This document shows positions 8,611-16,633 of a DNA stretch of 42,243 nucleotides, in pieces. Below the pieces are notes generated by a model. That model saw only the letters and a program-made list of their open reading frames with translations. It did not search any database and was not told where the DNA came from. Made by a program: the position numbers and the translations under genes. Position 1 is the first letter of the stretch. Every line of letters begins with the position of its first letter. The stretch is taken from assembly GCA_030668615.1 (NCBI GenBank), contig DAOUTQ010000006.1:1-42243 (forward strand). Reading direction: 5' to 3'. This DNA is from Bacteroidales bacterium (GTDB lineage: Bacteria; Bacteroidota; Bacteroidia; Bacteroidales; UBA12077).

Positions 8611-9831
8611 TTAATCAGTTACTTTTCTTATACAACGCACTTGTCGTCTTGCATTTGCTCCGGTATCATATCTTTTTCCATCTTCGAAATTTTTCTCAAA
8701 CATAGCGCTTGTTGATCCCTGTCTTTTTGGTGTTGAAGACCAGTACCAAGTTCCGATCATATTAAGAGCAATTCTATTATTATACATAAAATCAAGGATG
8801 TCAATTGTAGGTAATTCCCAATCATTATATCCATAGGCAGAAGAACTTTCGCATGCATTACGAGCTTCTTCCCATCTATATTCACCTGAAATATCTTCTG
8901 GCATTACTTGATAATCAGTACCATATATGCTAAATTGCCATACCCCATCAGCATCAACTAAATTAACTACTCCATTGCTATGTACACATCTAACAAAAGA
9001 TTTTGCTTTAGATGCTGCAGGAACTAATTTATCAGCATCAAATGCCTGACGAAAATAGACATTACTTTTTTCAGGAGAAGCAGACCAATACCAATAAGTT
9101 TGCATATTTCGTAACTGCGACTTATTAGCAAACATTCTTGATATCTCAAGTTTATTAGGTAATCTCCACTCTGTTAGTCCGTAAGCATTACTTTCTAAAC
9201 AAGCCTGATTAGCTTCTGGCCACGTTGTTTTTGTTGGAGTACCATCAATCGGCATAACCAATAAACTCAAGCCCATCATATTTAATTCAATTAAATCTTT
9301 TGAATCTGAATCATCAATTACATATTTTGGTTGACTTGAACTAGTTGATCGATTCCTAACTGATGCTCCTTGTTGTTGTAACATTGCCCTTGAAACAGTT
9401 GAGACAACGGTAAATAGATCATCTAATCCTGATTGTGTAATTCCAGTATTTTGTCTTTCAATTTTAGCTGTCATTACATCTACCATTTTACATGAAATAT
9501 AGTAGTTTCCTCCAACCGATGATATTGATGCATAACACACATAATTAGCTCCCATTTTCTTACCCAATTCACCAATCTGTCCATCATCAACATGACCAGT
9601 CATTTGGAATTTGTTTTCAGCTATTACTTTATTAATCAATTCACGCTCCAAAACCGTAAATCCTAAAGTATTTACAACAGCATTACTTAGCTCTTCACGG
9701 ATAATAATTTTTAGGTTGTCAGAGACTTCTCCTACAGGATCAAATACAGCTACTTTTTTATCTTCTTGACCATTCACCAAGCCAATTGCAGCAAAAACAA
9801 GAATAATGATTAATAGGTTTATTTTATTCAT
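8611..9831 (-). CDS. Exported CsgG/LpoB-like domain protein with two DUF1566 repeats
   Basis: 406 residues. A signal peptide (about 1-21, ending LVNGQ) precedes a CsgG/LpoB/TolB-N-like alpha/beta domain (about 25-155: KVAVFDPVGEVSDN, FTVLERELINKVIAENKFQMTG, LGKKMGANYVCYASI). Two DUF1566 (Lcl C-terminal) repeats follow, at about 186-285 and 296-402. Each has the pattern W..A...C, a YG..(D/E)W.LP segment, a YWYWS or WYWSS core and a final RC; the Cys pair in each may form a disulfide. It is probably a periplasmic or outer-membrane lipid-facing protein, though no lipobox Cys is evident. It lies 11 bp after an LPP20-like gene, and CsgG-like and LPP20-like proteins often occur together in envelope assembly. 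Function is not established. Confidence 0.8.
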   Translation of the reverse strand: MNKINLLIIILVFAAIGLVNGQEDKKVAVFDPVGEVSDNLKIIIREELSNAVVNTLGFTVLERELINKVIAENKFQMTGHVDDGQIGELGKKMGANYVCYASISSVGGNYYISCKMVDVMTAKIERQNTGITQSGLDDLFTVVSTVSRAMLQQQGASVRNRSTSSSQPKYVIDDSDSKDLIELNMMGLSLLVMPIDGTPTKTTWPEANQACLESNAYGLTEWRLPNKLEISRMFANKSQLRNMQTYWYWSASPEKSNVYFRQAFDADKLVPAASKAKSFVRCVHSNGVVNLVDADGVWQFSIYGTDYQVMPEDISGEYRWEEARNACESSSAYGYNDWELPTIDILDFMYNNRIALNMIGTWYWSSTPKRQGSTSAMFEKNFEDGKRYDTGANARRQVRCIRKVTD

Positions 9832-9842
9832 GACTATATTGT

Positions 9843-10913
9843 TTAATTATTTATCCAGGTTAATATTTTTTCTGATATAGGTTTACTAACTTCCATATAA
9901 GCTTTTCCTGCAGCAGCACTATACGATTTGTTATGTGCTCCTTTTTGAGTAAACTCATTTTGATACACATGCTTATCTAATGGAGCCTTAAAAAGTTCCA
10001 CTTGTGCATCCACGTAGCTAAAGTACACATTATTTGAATAGTTATATTCTCTTGAGTTTGCATTTATCTTAATTTTCCAATCAGCTGCATCTTCATCATT
10101 GGTGAAACTACAGCCATTTTCAGCTAAAATTGCTTTTAAATGATTTTCAATAGCAATAGTTTTTTCTCCAAAAACATCTTCGTTTGTAATAATATACACA
10201 TAAATGCCTTGCTCTAAACGTGCATTTGCCTGAATAACCTCGTTATAAAGCGTCATTGTTTTTTGCATTTTCAAATCATCCTCAGTAGCGTTCTTATCAA
10301 CAGCACTTAATATTCCTTGAGCCTTGGTAACTTCAGTAAAAACAGGTAGTGTTTTATTAAATTCTGCCTTAGCTTTGTTTTTTTCTCTTTTTTCCTCTAA
10401 TTCAGTGGCTGTGCTAATAAATCCCTCTATTTGTTGCACAAACATATTTAAGTTTGCTTTATAATATCCAATAATTTCGTATTTATTCGCATAAGCAAAC
10501 CCATATACTATATTGTCTTTTGTATAACTCTCTACTCGAATTCCATTTATTTCAAGATCGGTTGTTATTTGGGTTTCGTACTGAAATTTTTCTGTAAAAG
10601 TTTCGGAACCATCTTCTGTTACACTTTGAATATAATTGTCACTAACGCTTTTAACCGAAGCTAAAATACTTTCTGATAAATTTGTACGTGCTAAATCTTT
10701 TAAACGTTCAGTTGCTTCTGCTAAAGTCTCACTGCTATTTTTGTCATCTTGAGCAAATCCTGTAATAAATACATTTGATGGATATTGTTCTGTTCTCCAT
10801 GATTGCATCAACCAGGCAGGTTCTTTTTGTGCTTTTACTATATTTATAGAAGTTAAACACAGGATTAAAATAATAACTCGTTTAAGATTTTTACTGAGGA
10901 TTTCTATTTTCAT
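9843..10913 (-). CDS. LPP20-like exported protein
   Basis: 356 residues with a signal peptide (about 1-28, ending NIVKAQ). The mature N-terminus (EPAWLMQSWRTEQYPSN, VFITGFAQDD) followed by an alanine/leucine-rich helix (SETLAEATERLKDLARTNLSESI) resembles the LPP20 lipoprotein fold, in which a P-x-W..YP..Y..G strand precedes a helix over a beta-sheet. No lipobox Cys follows the signal peptide, so it is likely soluble in the periplasm. The C-terminal part (about 230-330) contains a second alpha/beta unit (EKTIAIENHLKAILAENGCSFTND) with a CsgG-like look. It is the upstream partner of the gene ending at 8611, with 11 bp between them. The role is unknown; envelope assembly or a secretion accessory function is inference. 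Confidence 0.7.
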   Translation of the reverse strand: MKIEILSKNLKRVIILILCLTSINIVKAQKEPAWLMQSWRTEQYPSNVFITGFAQDDKNSSETLAEATERLKDLARTNLSESILASVKSVSDNYIQSVTEDGSETFTEKFQYETQITTDLEINGIRVESYTKDNIVYGFAYANKYEIIGYYKANLNMFVQQIEGFISTATELEEKREKNKAKAEFNKTLPVFTEVTKAQGILSAVDKNATEDDLKMQKTMTLYNEVIQANARLEQGIYVYIITNEDVFGEKTIAIENHLKAILAENGCSFTNDEDAADWKIKINANSREYNYSNNVYFSYVDAQVELFKAPLDKHVYQNEFTQKGAHNKSYSAAAGKAYMEVSKPISEKILTWINN

Positions 10914-11100
10914 ACAACTTGCAATTTAATTTCGAAATATACATAAAATAGATTTGTTTCTACTAATGTGCAAATAGTATACCAATTTTGAAAAATGATG
11001 TCAAAAATATTTGATTAAATTTGATTATCAGGTAAAAGATGAGGCTTTAGGAGTTGCAAAAACAATTCTTTAAAATGATTCCTGATTAAAGAAGATTAGA

Positions 11101-11108
11101 TACTTTTG
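11101..11108 (+). promoter_or_regulatory. recO promoter -7 box (TACTTTTG)
   Basis: Exact match to TAnnTTTG, 21 bp before the recO ATG. The -33 element is weak. Confidence 0.55.
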
Positions 11109-11129
11109 TAAAGAATAATAAACTGATAA

Positions 11130-11855
11130 ATGCTTTATAAAACAAGGGGAATAGTTCTTCATTATATTAAATATTCTGAAACAAGCGTAATTGTTACAAT
11201 ATACACTGAAAGTTTTGGAAGACAATCATATATTATTAATGGAGTAAGAAGTAAAAAAGCGAAAATAAAGGCAAATATTCTTCAACCTTTGTTTTTACTT
11301 GATATGGAGGTTTATCATAAACCGAAAAGAGATTTGCAAAGGGTAAAAGAAATTCAAAATGCAGTTGTTTTTTCTTCATTGCCTTTTGATATTAGGAAAA
11401 GTACACTGGCCATTTTTATGGCAGAAATAATTTACAGAGCTATTCAAGAGCAGGAACCTAATACTGAATTATTTGAATATTTGTATAATTCGGTTCAGAT
11501 GCTTGACTTGAAAGAATCTGGTTTATCTGTTTTTCACATTTATTTTTTAATTCATTTATCAAAATACCTTGGATTTTTCCCCGATAATAATTATTCTGGA
11601 GAGAAATGTTTTTTTGATTTAAAAGCAGGGGCTTTTATGCAGATTAAGCCTTTTTACACTTCTTTCCTTGATAAAGACCTTAGCTTTATTTTCAGTCGGT
11701 TAATGAGTTTTTCAGGAGATCAACATGAGAGTTTAAAAATAAGTTATAAAAAAAGAACAGAGTTGCTTGAAAAAATAATTGAGTATTATAGGTTGCATAA
11801 TACAGGAATTTCGGAGATAAAGTCTATGAGCGTATTAAAGGAAGTTTTTCATTAA
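11130..11855 (+). CDS. recO: DNA repair protein RecO
   Basis: 241 residues, normal for RecO. It binds ssDNA and RecR and loads RecA on gapped DNA in the RecFOR pathway. The N-terminal OB-fold is clear: MLYKTRGIVLHYIKYSETS, then VTIYTESFGRQSYIINGVRS, a basic stretch, and LQPLFLLDMEVYHKP. The helical C-terminal domain contains FLIHLSKYLGFFPD and FFDLKAGAF. Many RecO proteins carry a four-Cys zinc site in this region; here only one Cys (GEKCFFD) is visible, so zinc is probably not bound. The gene has its own -7 box and a terminator-like palindrome behind it. Confidence 0.93.
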   Translation: MLYKTRGIVLHYIKYSETSVIVTIYTESFGRQSYIINGVRSKKAKIKANILQPLFLLDMEVYHKPKRDLQRVKEIQNAVVFSSLPFDIRKSTLAIFMAEIIYRAIQEQEPNTELFEYLYNSVQMLDLKESGLSVFHIYFLIHLSKYLGFFPDNNYSGEKCFFDLKAGAFMQIKPFYTSFLDKDLSFIFSRLMSFSGDQHESLKISYKKRTELLEKIIEYYRLHNTGISEIKSMSVLKEVFH

Positions 11856-11903
11856 AATTTCGGCATAAAAATTGAAAAGAGGAATAATAGTGTGAAAAAG
11901 CTT

Positions 11904-11930
11904 AAAAGCCTGCCATATGGCACTTTTTTA
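11904..11930 (+). terminator. Probable terminator after recO
   Basis: The perfect palindrome TGCCATATGGCA (11911-11922) is flanked by AAAAG and CTTTTTT, giving an A/T-closed stem with a small CC bulge and a T run. Moderate, because of the bulge. Confidence 0.5.
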
Positions 11931-11945
11931 GTTAAGATATTTTCA

Positions 11946-11953
11946 TACATTTG
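11946..11953 (+). promoter_or_regulatory. Promoter -7 box (TACATTTG)
   Basis: Exact TAnnTTTG match 27 bp before the ATG at 11981 and just after the recO terminator. No convincing TTG at -33. Confidence 0.55.
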
Positions 11954-11980
11954 CGTTCCGAATTTTAGAAACAATATTTT

Positions 11981-13129
11981 ATGATTAAAGAAAAGTTGTC
12001 GAGTATAGGAAAAGATATTTACACTGTTATCTCCGAATTAGTTCAGGATACAGATATAATAAATTTGGCAAAAGTATCGCCAGAAATACCATGTTCAGAT
12101 ACTCTTACTGAGCTTGCTGTAAAATATATAAAAGAAAAATCTGCTGAATACGCTCATCCTGACGGGCTTCTGGAGCTAAGAAAAGCAATTTCTTCATCAA
12201 TAAAGAAAAAGCACGGAGTAAGTTTTAATCCTCAGAGTGAAATTACAATATCGGCTGGAGCTACTCAGGCAATGTATACTGCAATTAGTACTTTTGTTAA
12301 TGAAGGTGATGAGGTTGTTTTATTTGAACCTGCATTTAATAGTTATGTTCCTGCAATTGTTAGTAATGGAGGAAGACCTGTATTTGTGCAAAGACAAGAG
12401 CCAGACTATCATATTGATTGGGAGGCAGTTCGAAAACTGATTAATACAAGAACAAAATTAATAATTGTAAATACTCCTCACAACCCTACTGGTGCTGTTT
12501 TTAGTGAAGAAGATATTGCTCAGCTAAAGAAAATTACTAACGGAACAAAAATAAACGTAATAAGTGACGAAGTTTTTGAGCATATTGTATTTGATCGACA
12601 AAAACATCAGAGTATATTGTCAAATGAGCAATTGGCCGAAAGAAGTATTGTTATTTCTTCTTTTGGAGTAACATTTAATGTTCCTGGATGGAAAATCGGA
12701 TATTGTATTGGTCCAGAAAAGTTAATGGCTCAGATTCGTAAAAAACATCTTTTTCAGATAAATACTATAAATACTCCATTGCAATATGCCTTAGCTGATT
12801 ATTTAAACCTGGGTGTTGATTTTGGTAGTATAAAAAAGAAATTTCAGGCAAATAGAGATTTCGTAATTGATTTACTCAAAGATTCAGGATTTGAAATAAT
12901 TCCGTCGAAAGGAACTTTTTATCAACTTTTAAATTATAGTAATTTAAGTGAAGAAAAAGACACAGAATTTGCCCGTAGAATAATGGATGAATATCATGTT
13001 GCATTATTCCCTTTATCAGTATTTTATCACGATTCTGTCGACAATAAGATTGTAGGATTCAGTTTTGCCCGAGAGGAAAAAGTATTGAAAGAAGCAGCAC
13101 TTAGATTATGTAAAATAAAGAAGCAATAA
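11981..13129 (+). CDS. Class I/II aminotransferase homologue lacking the PLP lysine
   Basis: 382 residues, closest by eye to methionine/kynurenine aminotransferases (YbdL-like, fold type I). Conserved elements include AGATQAMYTA (phosphate loop), NTPHNPTGAVF (N168), ISDEVFEHIVFD (D196) and NVPGWKIGYCIGP. The segment that should read SFGKT reads SFGVT, with Val230 (GTA at 12668-12670) where the Schiff-base lysine belongs. The carboxylate-binding Arg in the C-terminal (I)RFCFA motif is replaced by Gly (VGFSFA, about residue 359). The Tyr of SDEVY is Phe199. The reading frame is intact, so this is a maintained protein, but classical transamination is not expected. It has its own promoter box and terminator. 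It may be a binding or regulatory paralogue; this is inference. Confidence 0.85.
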   Translation: MIKEKLSSIGKDIYTVISELVQDTDIINLAKVSPEIPCSDTLTELAVKYIKEKSAEYAHPDGLLELRKAISSSIKKKHGVSFNPQSEITISAGATQAMYTAISTFVNEGDEVVLFEPAFNSYVPAIVSNGGRPVFVQRQEPDYHIDWEAVRKLINTRTKLIIVNTPHNPTGAVFSEEDIAQLKKITNGTKINVISDEVFEHIVFDRQKHQSILSNEQLAERSIVISSFGVTFNVPGWKIGYCIGPEKLMAQIRKKHLFQINTINTPLQYALADYLNLGVDFGSIKKKFQANRDFVIDLLKDSGFEIIPSKGTFYQLLNYSNLSEEKDTEFARRIMDEYHVALFPLSVFYHDSVDNKIVGFSFAREEKVLKEAALRLCKIKKQ

Positions 13130-13167
13130 GAAATGTTTTGATAAAACACTCATTATTCTTTTATGAT

Positions 13168-13203
13168 AAAGCCAAATATTAATTATATTTGGTTTTGTTT
13201 TTT
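13168..13203 (+). terminator. Rho-independent terminator after the aminotransferase-like gene
   Basis: The stem CCAAATA/TATTTGG (13172-13178 with 13186-13192) is extended by A-T pairs, has a 7-nt loop and is followed by TTTTGTTTTTT. It separates the aminotransferase-like gene from the GH3 operon. Confidence 0.7.
13184..13191 (+). promoter_or_regulatory. Possible GH3-operon promoter -7 box (TATATTTG)
   Basis: Matches TAnnTTTG 33 bp before the ATG at 13224 but overlaps the 3' arm of the preceding terminator. No -33 TTG is seen, so chance occurrence is possible. Confidence 0.35.
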
Positions 13204-13223
13204 CATCATTATCTAAAAAACTG

Positions 13224-14747
13224 ATGCAAATAATAAACTCCATAGTTACCTGGCTTAATTTTAAGCGATTGTATCAGATCGACTTATTCAAGAAATTTCC
13301 TTATGATGCACAGCGCGAGGTTTTGTTTAATTTAATAGATAAAGCAAAAGGAACCTGGTTTGGAGAAAAATATGATTTCAAATCGATTGATAGTATTGAA
13401 AAGTTTCAGGAAAGAGTTCCGGTTCAACCTTACGAAGAGATTAAACCGTATATTGACAGGTTGTTAAAAGGAGAACAGAATTTATTGTGGCCTACGGAAA
13501 TAAAGTGGTTTGCAAAATCTTCGGGAACAACTGATGATAAAAGCAAATTTATTCCTGTTTCGAGGGAAACCCTTGAAGATGCCCATTTTCGTGGAGGGAA
13601 AGATGTTCTCGCTTTGTATACAAACAATTATCCCGAAACAGAATTATTTAAAGGTAAAGGATTAACTCTTGGTGGAAGTCATCAAATAAATAAGATTAAT
13701 AACGAATCTTTTTATGGTGATTTATCTGCAATTTTGATTGAGAACCTTCCGTTCTGGACAAATTTTATTCGAACTCCACGACAAGAAATAGCCCTGATGA
13801 GCGAGTGGGAAGAAAAAATGGAAAAAATTGCAGATGCTACACTCAAAGAAAACGTTACAAGTTTAGCTGGAGTTCCTTCATGGATGCTGGTTTTAATTAG
13901 ATATATTCTTGATAAAACAGGCAAAAATAATCTTCTTGAAATATGGCCCAACCTCGAGCTCTTTACTCATGGCGGAGTAAGTTTTGAGCCATATCGCGAA
14001 CAATTTCGTAAGCTAATTCCTACACCAAATATGAATTATTTGGAAACATATAATGCTTCCGAAGGATTTTTTGCGATACAAGACAGACCTGAAGAAAAAG
14101 ATATGCTTCTGATGCTTGATTATGGAATTTTTTATGAATTTATTCGAGTTGATGATCTTGACAAACCAAATCCAAAAGTTTTGCATATTGATGATGTTGA
14201 GCGAAATGTGAATTATGCAATTATAATTACCACAAATTCAGGATTATGGCGTTACTTAATTGGCGACACAGTTACCTTTACTTCATTATATCCTCATAAA
14301 ATAAAAATAAGCGGACGAACCAAGCATTTTATGAATGCTTTTGGCGAAGAAATAATTATTGATAATGCAGAAAGTGCATTACAAGTGGCATGTAATAATA
14401 CAGGAGCGCTAATTAAGGATTATACAGCAGCACCGGTATTTATGGAAGAAGGGAAAAAAGGAACTCATCAATGGTTAATTGATTTTGAGAAAATGCCTGA
14501 TGACATAGAAAAATTTACACGTATTTTGGATATTTCGTTACAAAAAGTCAATTCCGATTATGAGGCAAAAAGATACAAAGATATTACACTTGATAAACCA
14601 TTAGTTACTATTGCAAATAAAAATCTATTTTATAAATGGCTAAAAGCGAAAGGTAAAATTGGTGGCCAAAATAAAGTTCCCAGACTTGTAAATGGCAGGC
14701 AATATATCGATGAACTTTTAGAGCTTAATGATCAAATTTCAAATTAA
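13224..14747 (+). CDS. GH3 family acyl-adenylating enzyme
   Basis: 507 residues. GH3 proteins are ANL-superfamily enzymes that activate an acyl acid with ATP and transfer it to an amine, usually an amino acid in plants; bacterial substrates are largely unknown. The three family motifs are readable: KSSGTTDDKSKFIP (about 98-111, phosphate loop), YNASEGFFAIQ (about 275-285, adenine/acyl site) and WRYLIGDTVTF (about 341-351), followed by the hinge ISGRTKHFMNAFGEE. It has no signal peptide. It is the first gene of a tight plus-strand operon: its TAA is directly followed by the ATG of the next gene. GH3-like genes are widespread in Bacteroidota. Confidence 0.92.
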   Translation: MQIINSIVTWLNFKRLYQIDLFKKFPYDAQREVLFNLIDKAKGTWFGEKYDFKSIDSIEKFQERVPVQPYEEIKPYIDRLLKGEQNLLWPTEIKWFAKSSGTTDDKSKFIPVSRETLEDAHFRGGKDVLALYTNNYPETELFKGKGLTLGGSHQINKINNESFYGDLSAILIENLPFWTNFIRTPRQEIALMSEWEEKMEKIADATLKENVTSLAGVPSWMLVLIRYILDKTGKNNLLEIWPNLELFTHGGVSFEPYREQFRKLIPTPNMNYLETYNASEGFFAIQDRPEEKDMLLMLDYGIFYEFIRVDDLDKPNPKVLHIDDVERNVNYAIIITTNSGLWRYLIGDTVTFTSLYPHKIKISGRTKHFMNAFGEEIIIDNAESALQVACNNTGALIKDYTAAPVFMEEGKKGTHQWLIDFEKMPDDIEKFTRILDISLQKVNSDYEAKRYKDITLDKPLVTIANKNLFYKWLKAKGKIGGQNKVPRLVNGRQYIDELLELNDQISN

Positions 14748-15557
14748 ATGATACTATCTTTTTGTATATCTTTATTATTAGGTATTTTTTCCTTTACTGT
14801 TTCAGACGGAATTATTCCTGAAAAAGAATACAATTATAAAGCGGATTTTTTTTCCACAGATGGTTTTGGGAATCTCTATATCGTTCAAAACTCAGAATTA
14901 ATAAAGATTAATACTGAAAGCAATAAAAAATGGATTTACAGTAATTTTTCTTCTGGCAAAATCAGCATAATTGATCCTTCAGATCCATTCAGAATACTCG
15001 TTTACTACAAAGACTTTAACAAAATATTATATCTCGACAAAAACCTGACTGAAATAATGAGCCCTATCTCTTTGGACGATAAGGGAATTTATAATGCAAT
15101 CTCAGTTTGTCAGTCTGTTAATGGAGGATTCTGGGTTCTTGATCAAAATTCAGCACAATTATTATATCTTGACAAATCTCTTAATATAGTAAAGAAGAGT
15201 GCTGTAATTCAGGAAATATACGATCAAAATACAGATACAAAACAGGCTTTTATGCTTGAAAAAAATGACTATATTTATGTGGGATTTGAAAATGCCGGAG
15301 TAATGCAATTTGATAGCTATGGAGTTTATATTAAAACGTTTCCATTAAGCAATTTTGCAAATTTTCATGTAATAGACAATGTTATAGTATATTATTCAGA
15401 AGGGAATTTAAATTATTATAATACTCAAAATTACCAAGAAAAAAGTTTAAAAATCCCAACAGAAAATGTAGTAAGAATAGCAGTGGAAGGAAACAAGCTG
15501 TTTGTGCAAACAGAGAAAAAGATTCTTGTGTATAATTTAAGTAAATTAAAAGAGTAG
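14748..15557 (+). CDS. Exported propeller-like protein of unknown function
   Basis: 269 residues starting immediately after the GH3 stop codon. The N-terminus (MILSFCISLLLGIFSFTVSDG) is a signal peptide or anchor. The rest consists of short repeated beta units with the pattern of a six-bladed propeller (DGFGNLYIVQNSELIKIN, GFWVLDQNSAQLLYLD, NDYIYVGFENAGVMQFDSYG, NKLFVQTEKKILVYNL). No catalytic residues or metal site can be named. The position between GH3 and the small RHH-like gene, with zero and minus 1 nt spacing, implies translational coupling. I do not recognise a named family. Confidence 0.75.
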   Translation: MILSFCISLLLGIFSFTVSDGIIPEKEYNYKADFFSTDGFGNLYIVQNSELIKINTESNKKWIYSNFSSGKISIIDPSDPFRILVYYKDFNKILYLDKNLTEIMSPISLDDKGIYNAISVCQSVNGGFWVLDQNSAQLLYLDKSLNIVKKSAVIQEIYDQNTDTKQAFMLEKNDYIYVGFENAGVMQFDSYGVYIKTFPLSNFANFHVIDNVIVYYSEGNLNYYNTQNYQEKSLKIPTENVVRIAVEGNKLFVQTEKKILVYNLSKLKE

Positions 15558-15805
15558 TGGTAAAAAAGAGGAAAGTTAAAAAGGATGACAGCTTAAAAAG
15601 AGTGCACCGGAAATCGATATTATTTAATAAGAGAGAAATACAAGCAATAGAGCATTATTGCAAAAAATATAAGATAACTAATAAATCGAAATTTATGCGA
15701 GAGATAATTATTACATCGGTTCTGAAAAAGTTCGATGAGGATTATCCTTCGTTATTTGAAAAAAAGCCAACCTTATTTAATCAGAATTTGAAAAAAAAGA
15801 TTTAA
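15557..15805 (+). CDS. Small basic protein, ribbon-helix-helix-like
   Basis: 82 residues from a GTG that overlaps the previous TAG by one base (TAGTG). The only internal Met is near residue 47, so GTG is the sensible start. The protein is very basic. The central part (RKSILFNKREIQAIEHYCKK, then YKITNKSKFMREIIITSVL) fits a strand-helix-turn-helix pattern like the RHH/MetJ-Arc fold, suggesting DNA binding or a small adaptor role; this is inference. It ends 3 bp before the deoxynucleoside kinase start, so it belongs to the same operon. It could autoregulate that operon, but no operator was identified. Confidence 0.65.
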   Translation: MVKKRKVKKDDSLKRVHRKSILFNKREIQAIEHYCKKYKITNKSKFMREIIITSVLKKFDEDYPSLFEKKPTLFNQNLKKKI

Positions 15806-15808
15806 GAT

Positions 15809-16450
15809 ATGACAAAAGATAACTCAAATGGAGCAATGCATATAGCTATTGCCGGTAATATCGGATCGGGCAAAACAACCTTAGCGGGCTTATTGTCAAA
15901 GCATTACAATTGGGATGCTCATTACGAAGATGTTGATGACAATCCGTATTTGAACGATTTTTATGAAGAAATGCAGCGATGGTCATTTAATCTTCAGGTG
16001 TATTTTTTAAATAGTCGTTTAAATCAAATTCTGAATATTAGAAAATCAGGTAAAACTGTAATTCAAGACAGAACAATTTACGAAGATGCATATATTTTTG
16101 CACCAAACCTTCATTCAATGGGTTTGATGTCTACGCGTGATTTTGAGAATTATTTTACTCTTTTCAATCTAATGACATCTTTAATTCAACCACCTGATTT
16201 ATTAATTTATTTGCGTGCGACCGTTCCTACTTTGGTTAATCAGATTCAGAAACGAGGAAGAGATTACGAAAATTCAATTCGTTTGGATTATTTAAAAAGA
16301 TTAAACGAGAGATACGAAGCCTGGGTTGGTTCATATAATCTTGGTAAATTATTAATTATTGATGTTGATAATTTGAACTTTACAGAAGTAAAAGAAGATT
16401 TAAGTAGTGTTATTAGTAAAATCGATGCTAATATTCACGGATTATTTTAG
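15809..16450 (+). CDS. Deoxynucleoside kinase (dGK/dAK type)
   Basis: 213 residues. It phosphorylates a deoxynucleoside with ATP in the salvage pathway. Motifs: P-loop AGNIGSGKTTLAG (about 15-27), EDVDDNPYL (substrate acid), QRWSFNLQVYFLNSR, the DRS-like QDRTIYEDAYIFA (about 88-100), and the LID segment KRGRDYENSIRLDYLKRLNERY. These match the bacterial dNK family related to Bacillus dGK/dCK. Which base is preferred cannot be read. Translation could also begin at Met10 (AMHIAIAGNIG), but the ATG at 15809 fits the 3-bp spacing to the previous gene. It is the last gene of the GH3 operon, closed by a strong hairpin. Confidence 0.92.
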   Translation: MTKDNSNGAMHIAIAGNIGSGKTTLAGLLSKHYNWDAHYEDVDDNPYLNDFYEEMQRWSFNLQVYFLNSRLNQILNIRKSGKTVIQDRTIYEDAYIFAPNLHSMGLMSTRDFENYFTLFNLMTSLIQPPDLLIYLRATVPTLVNQIQKRGRDYENSIRLDYLKRLNERYEAWVGSYNLGKLLIIDVDNLNFTEVKEDLSSVISKIDANIHGLF

Positions 16451-16471
16451 AATAAAAAAATTGATGCAATT

Positions 16472-16510
16472 AAAAAGGATCAGCAAATTTGCTGATCCTT
16501 TTTAATTTTT
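16472..16510. terminator. Bidirectional terminator between dNK and kbl
   Basis: A perfect palindrome covers 16472-16503, with stem AAAAAGGATCAGC, central AAATTT and GCTGATCCTTTTT, then AATTTTTTTT. It lies between convergent genes and is followed by the repeat at 16513. Confidence 0.9.
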
Positions 16511-16512
16511 TT

Positions 16513-16594
16513 TGTCATCTCCAACTTGATTGGAGATCTCATAAGTATTTGAATCGTGTTTTAGTATGAGATTCCCTTTTTCAAGGGAATGACA
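16513..16594. repeat. Palindromic intergenic repeat, two hairpins inside outer arms
   Basis: Outer arms TGTCAT and ATGACA enclose two hairpins (CTCCA..TGGAG at 16519-16535; ATTCCCTT..AAGGGAAT at 16571-16590) and inner arms CTCATA/TATGAG. The layout resembles small non-coding palindromic elements scattered between genes in many Bacteroidota genomes. No coding capacity; it lies downstream of both flanking genes. Confidence 0.6.
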
Positions 16595-16633
16595 TTTTTA
16601 TTGTTTTTGAGACAGACTTTATATTTATAGTGC

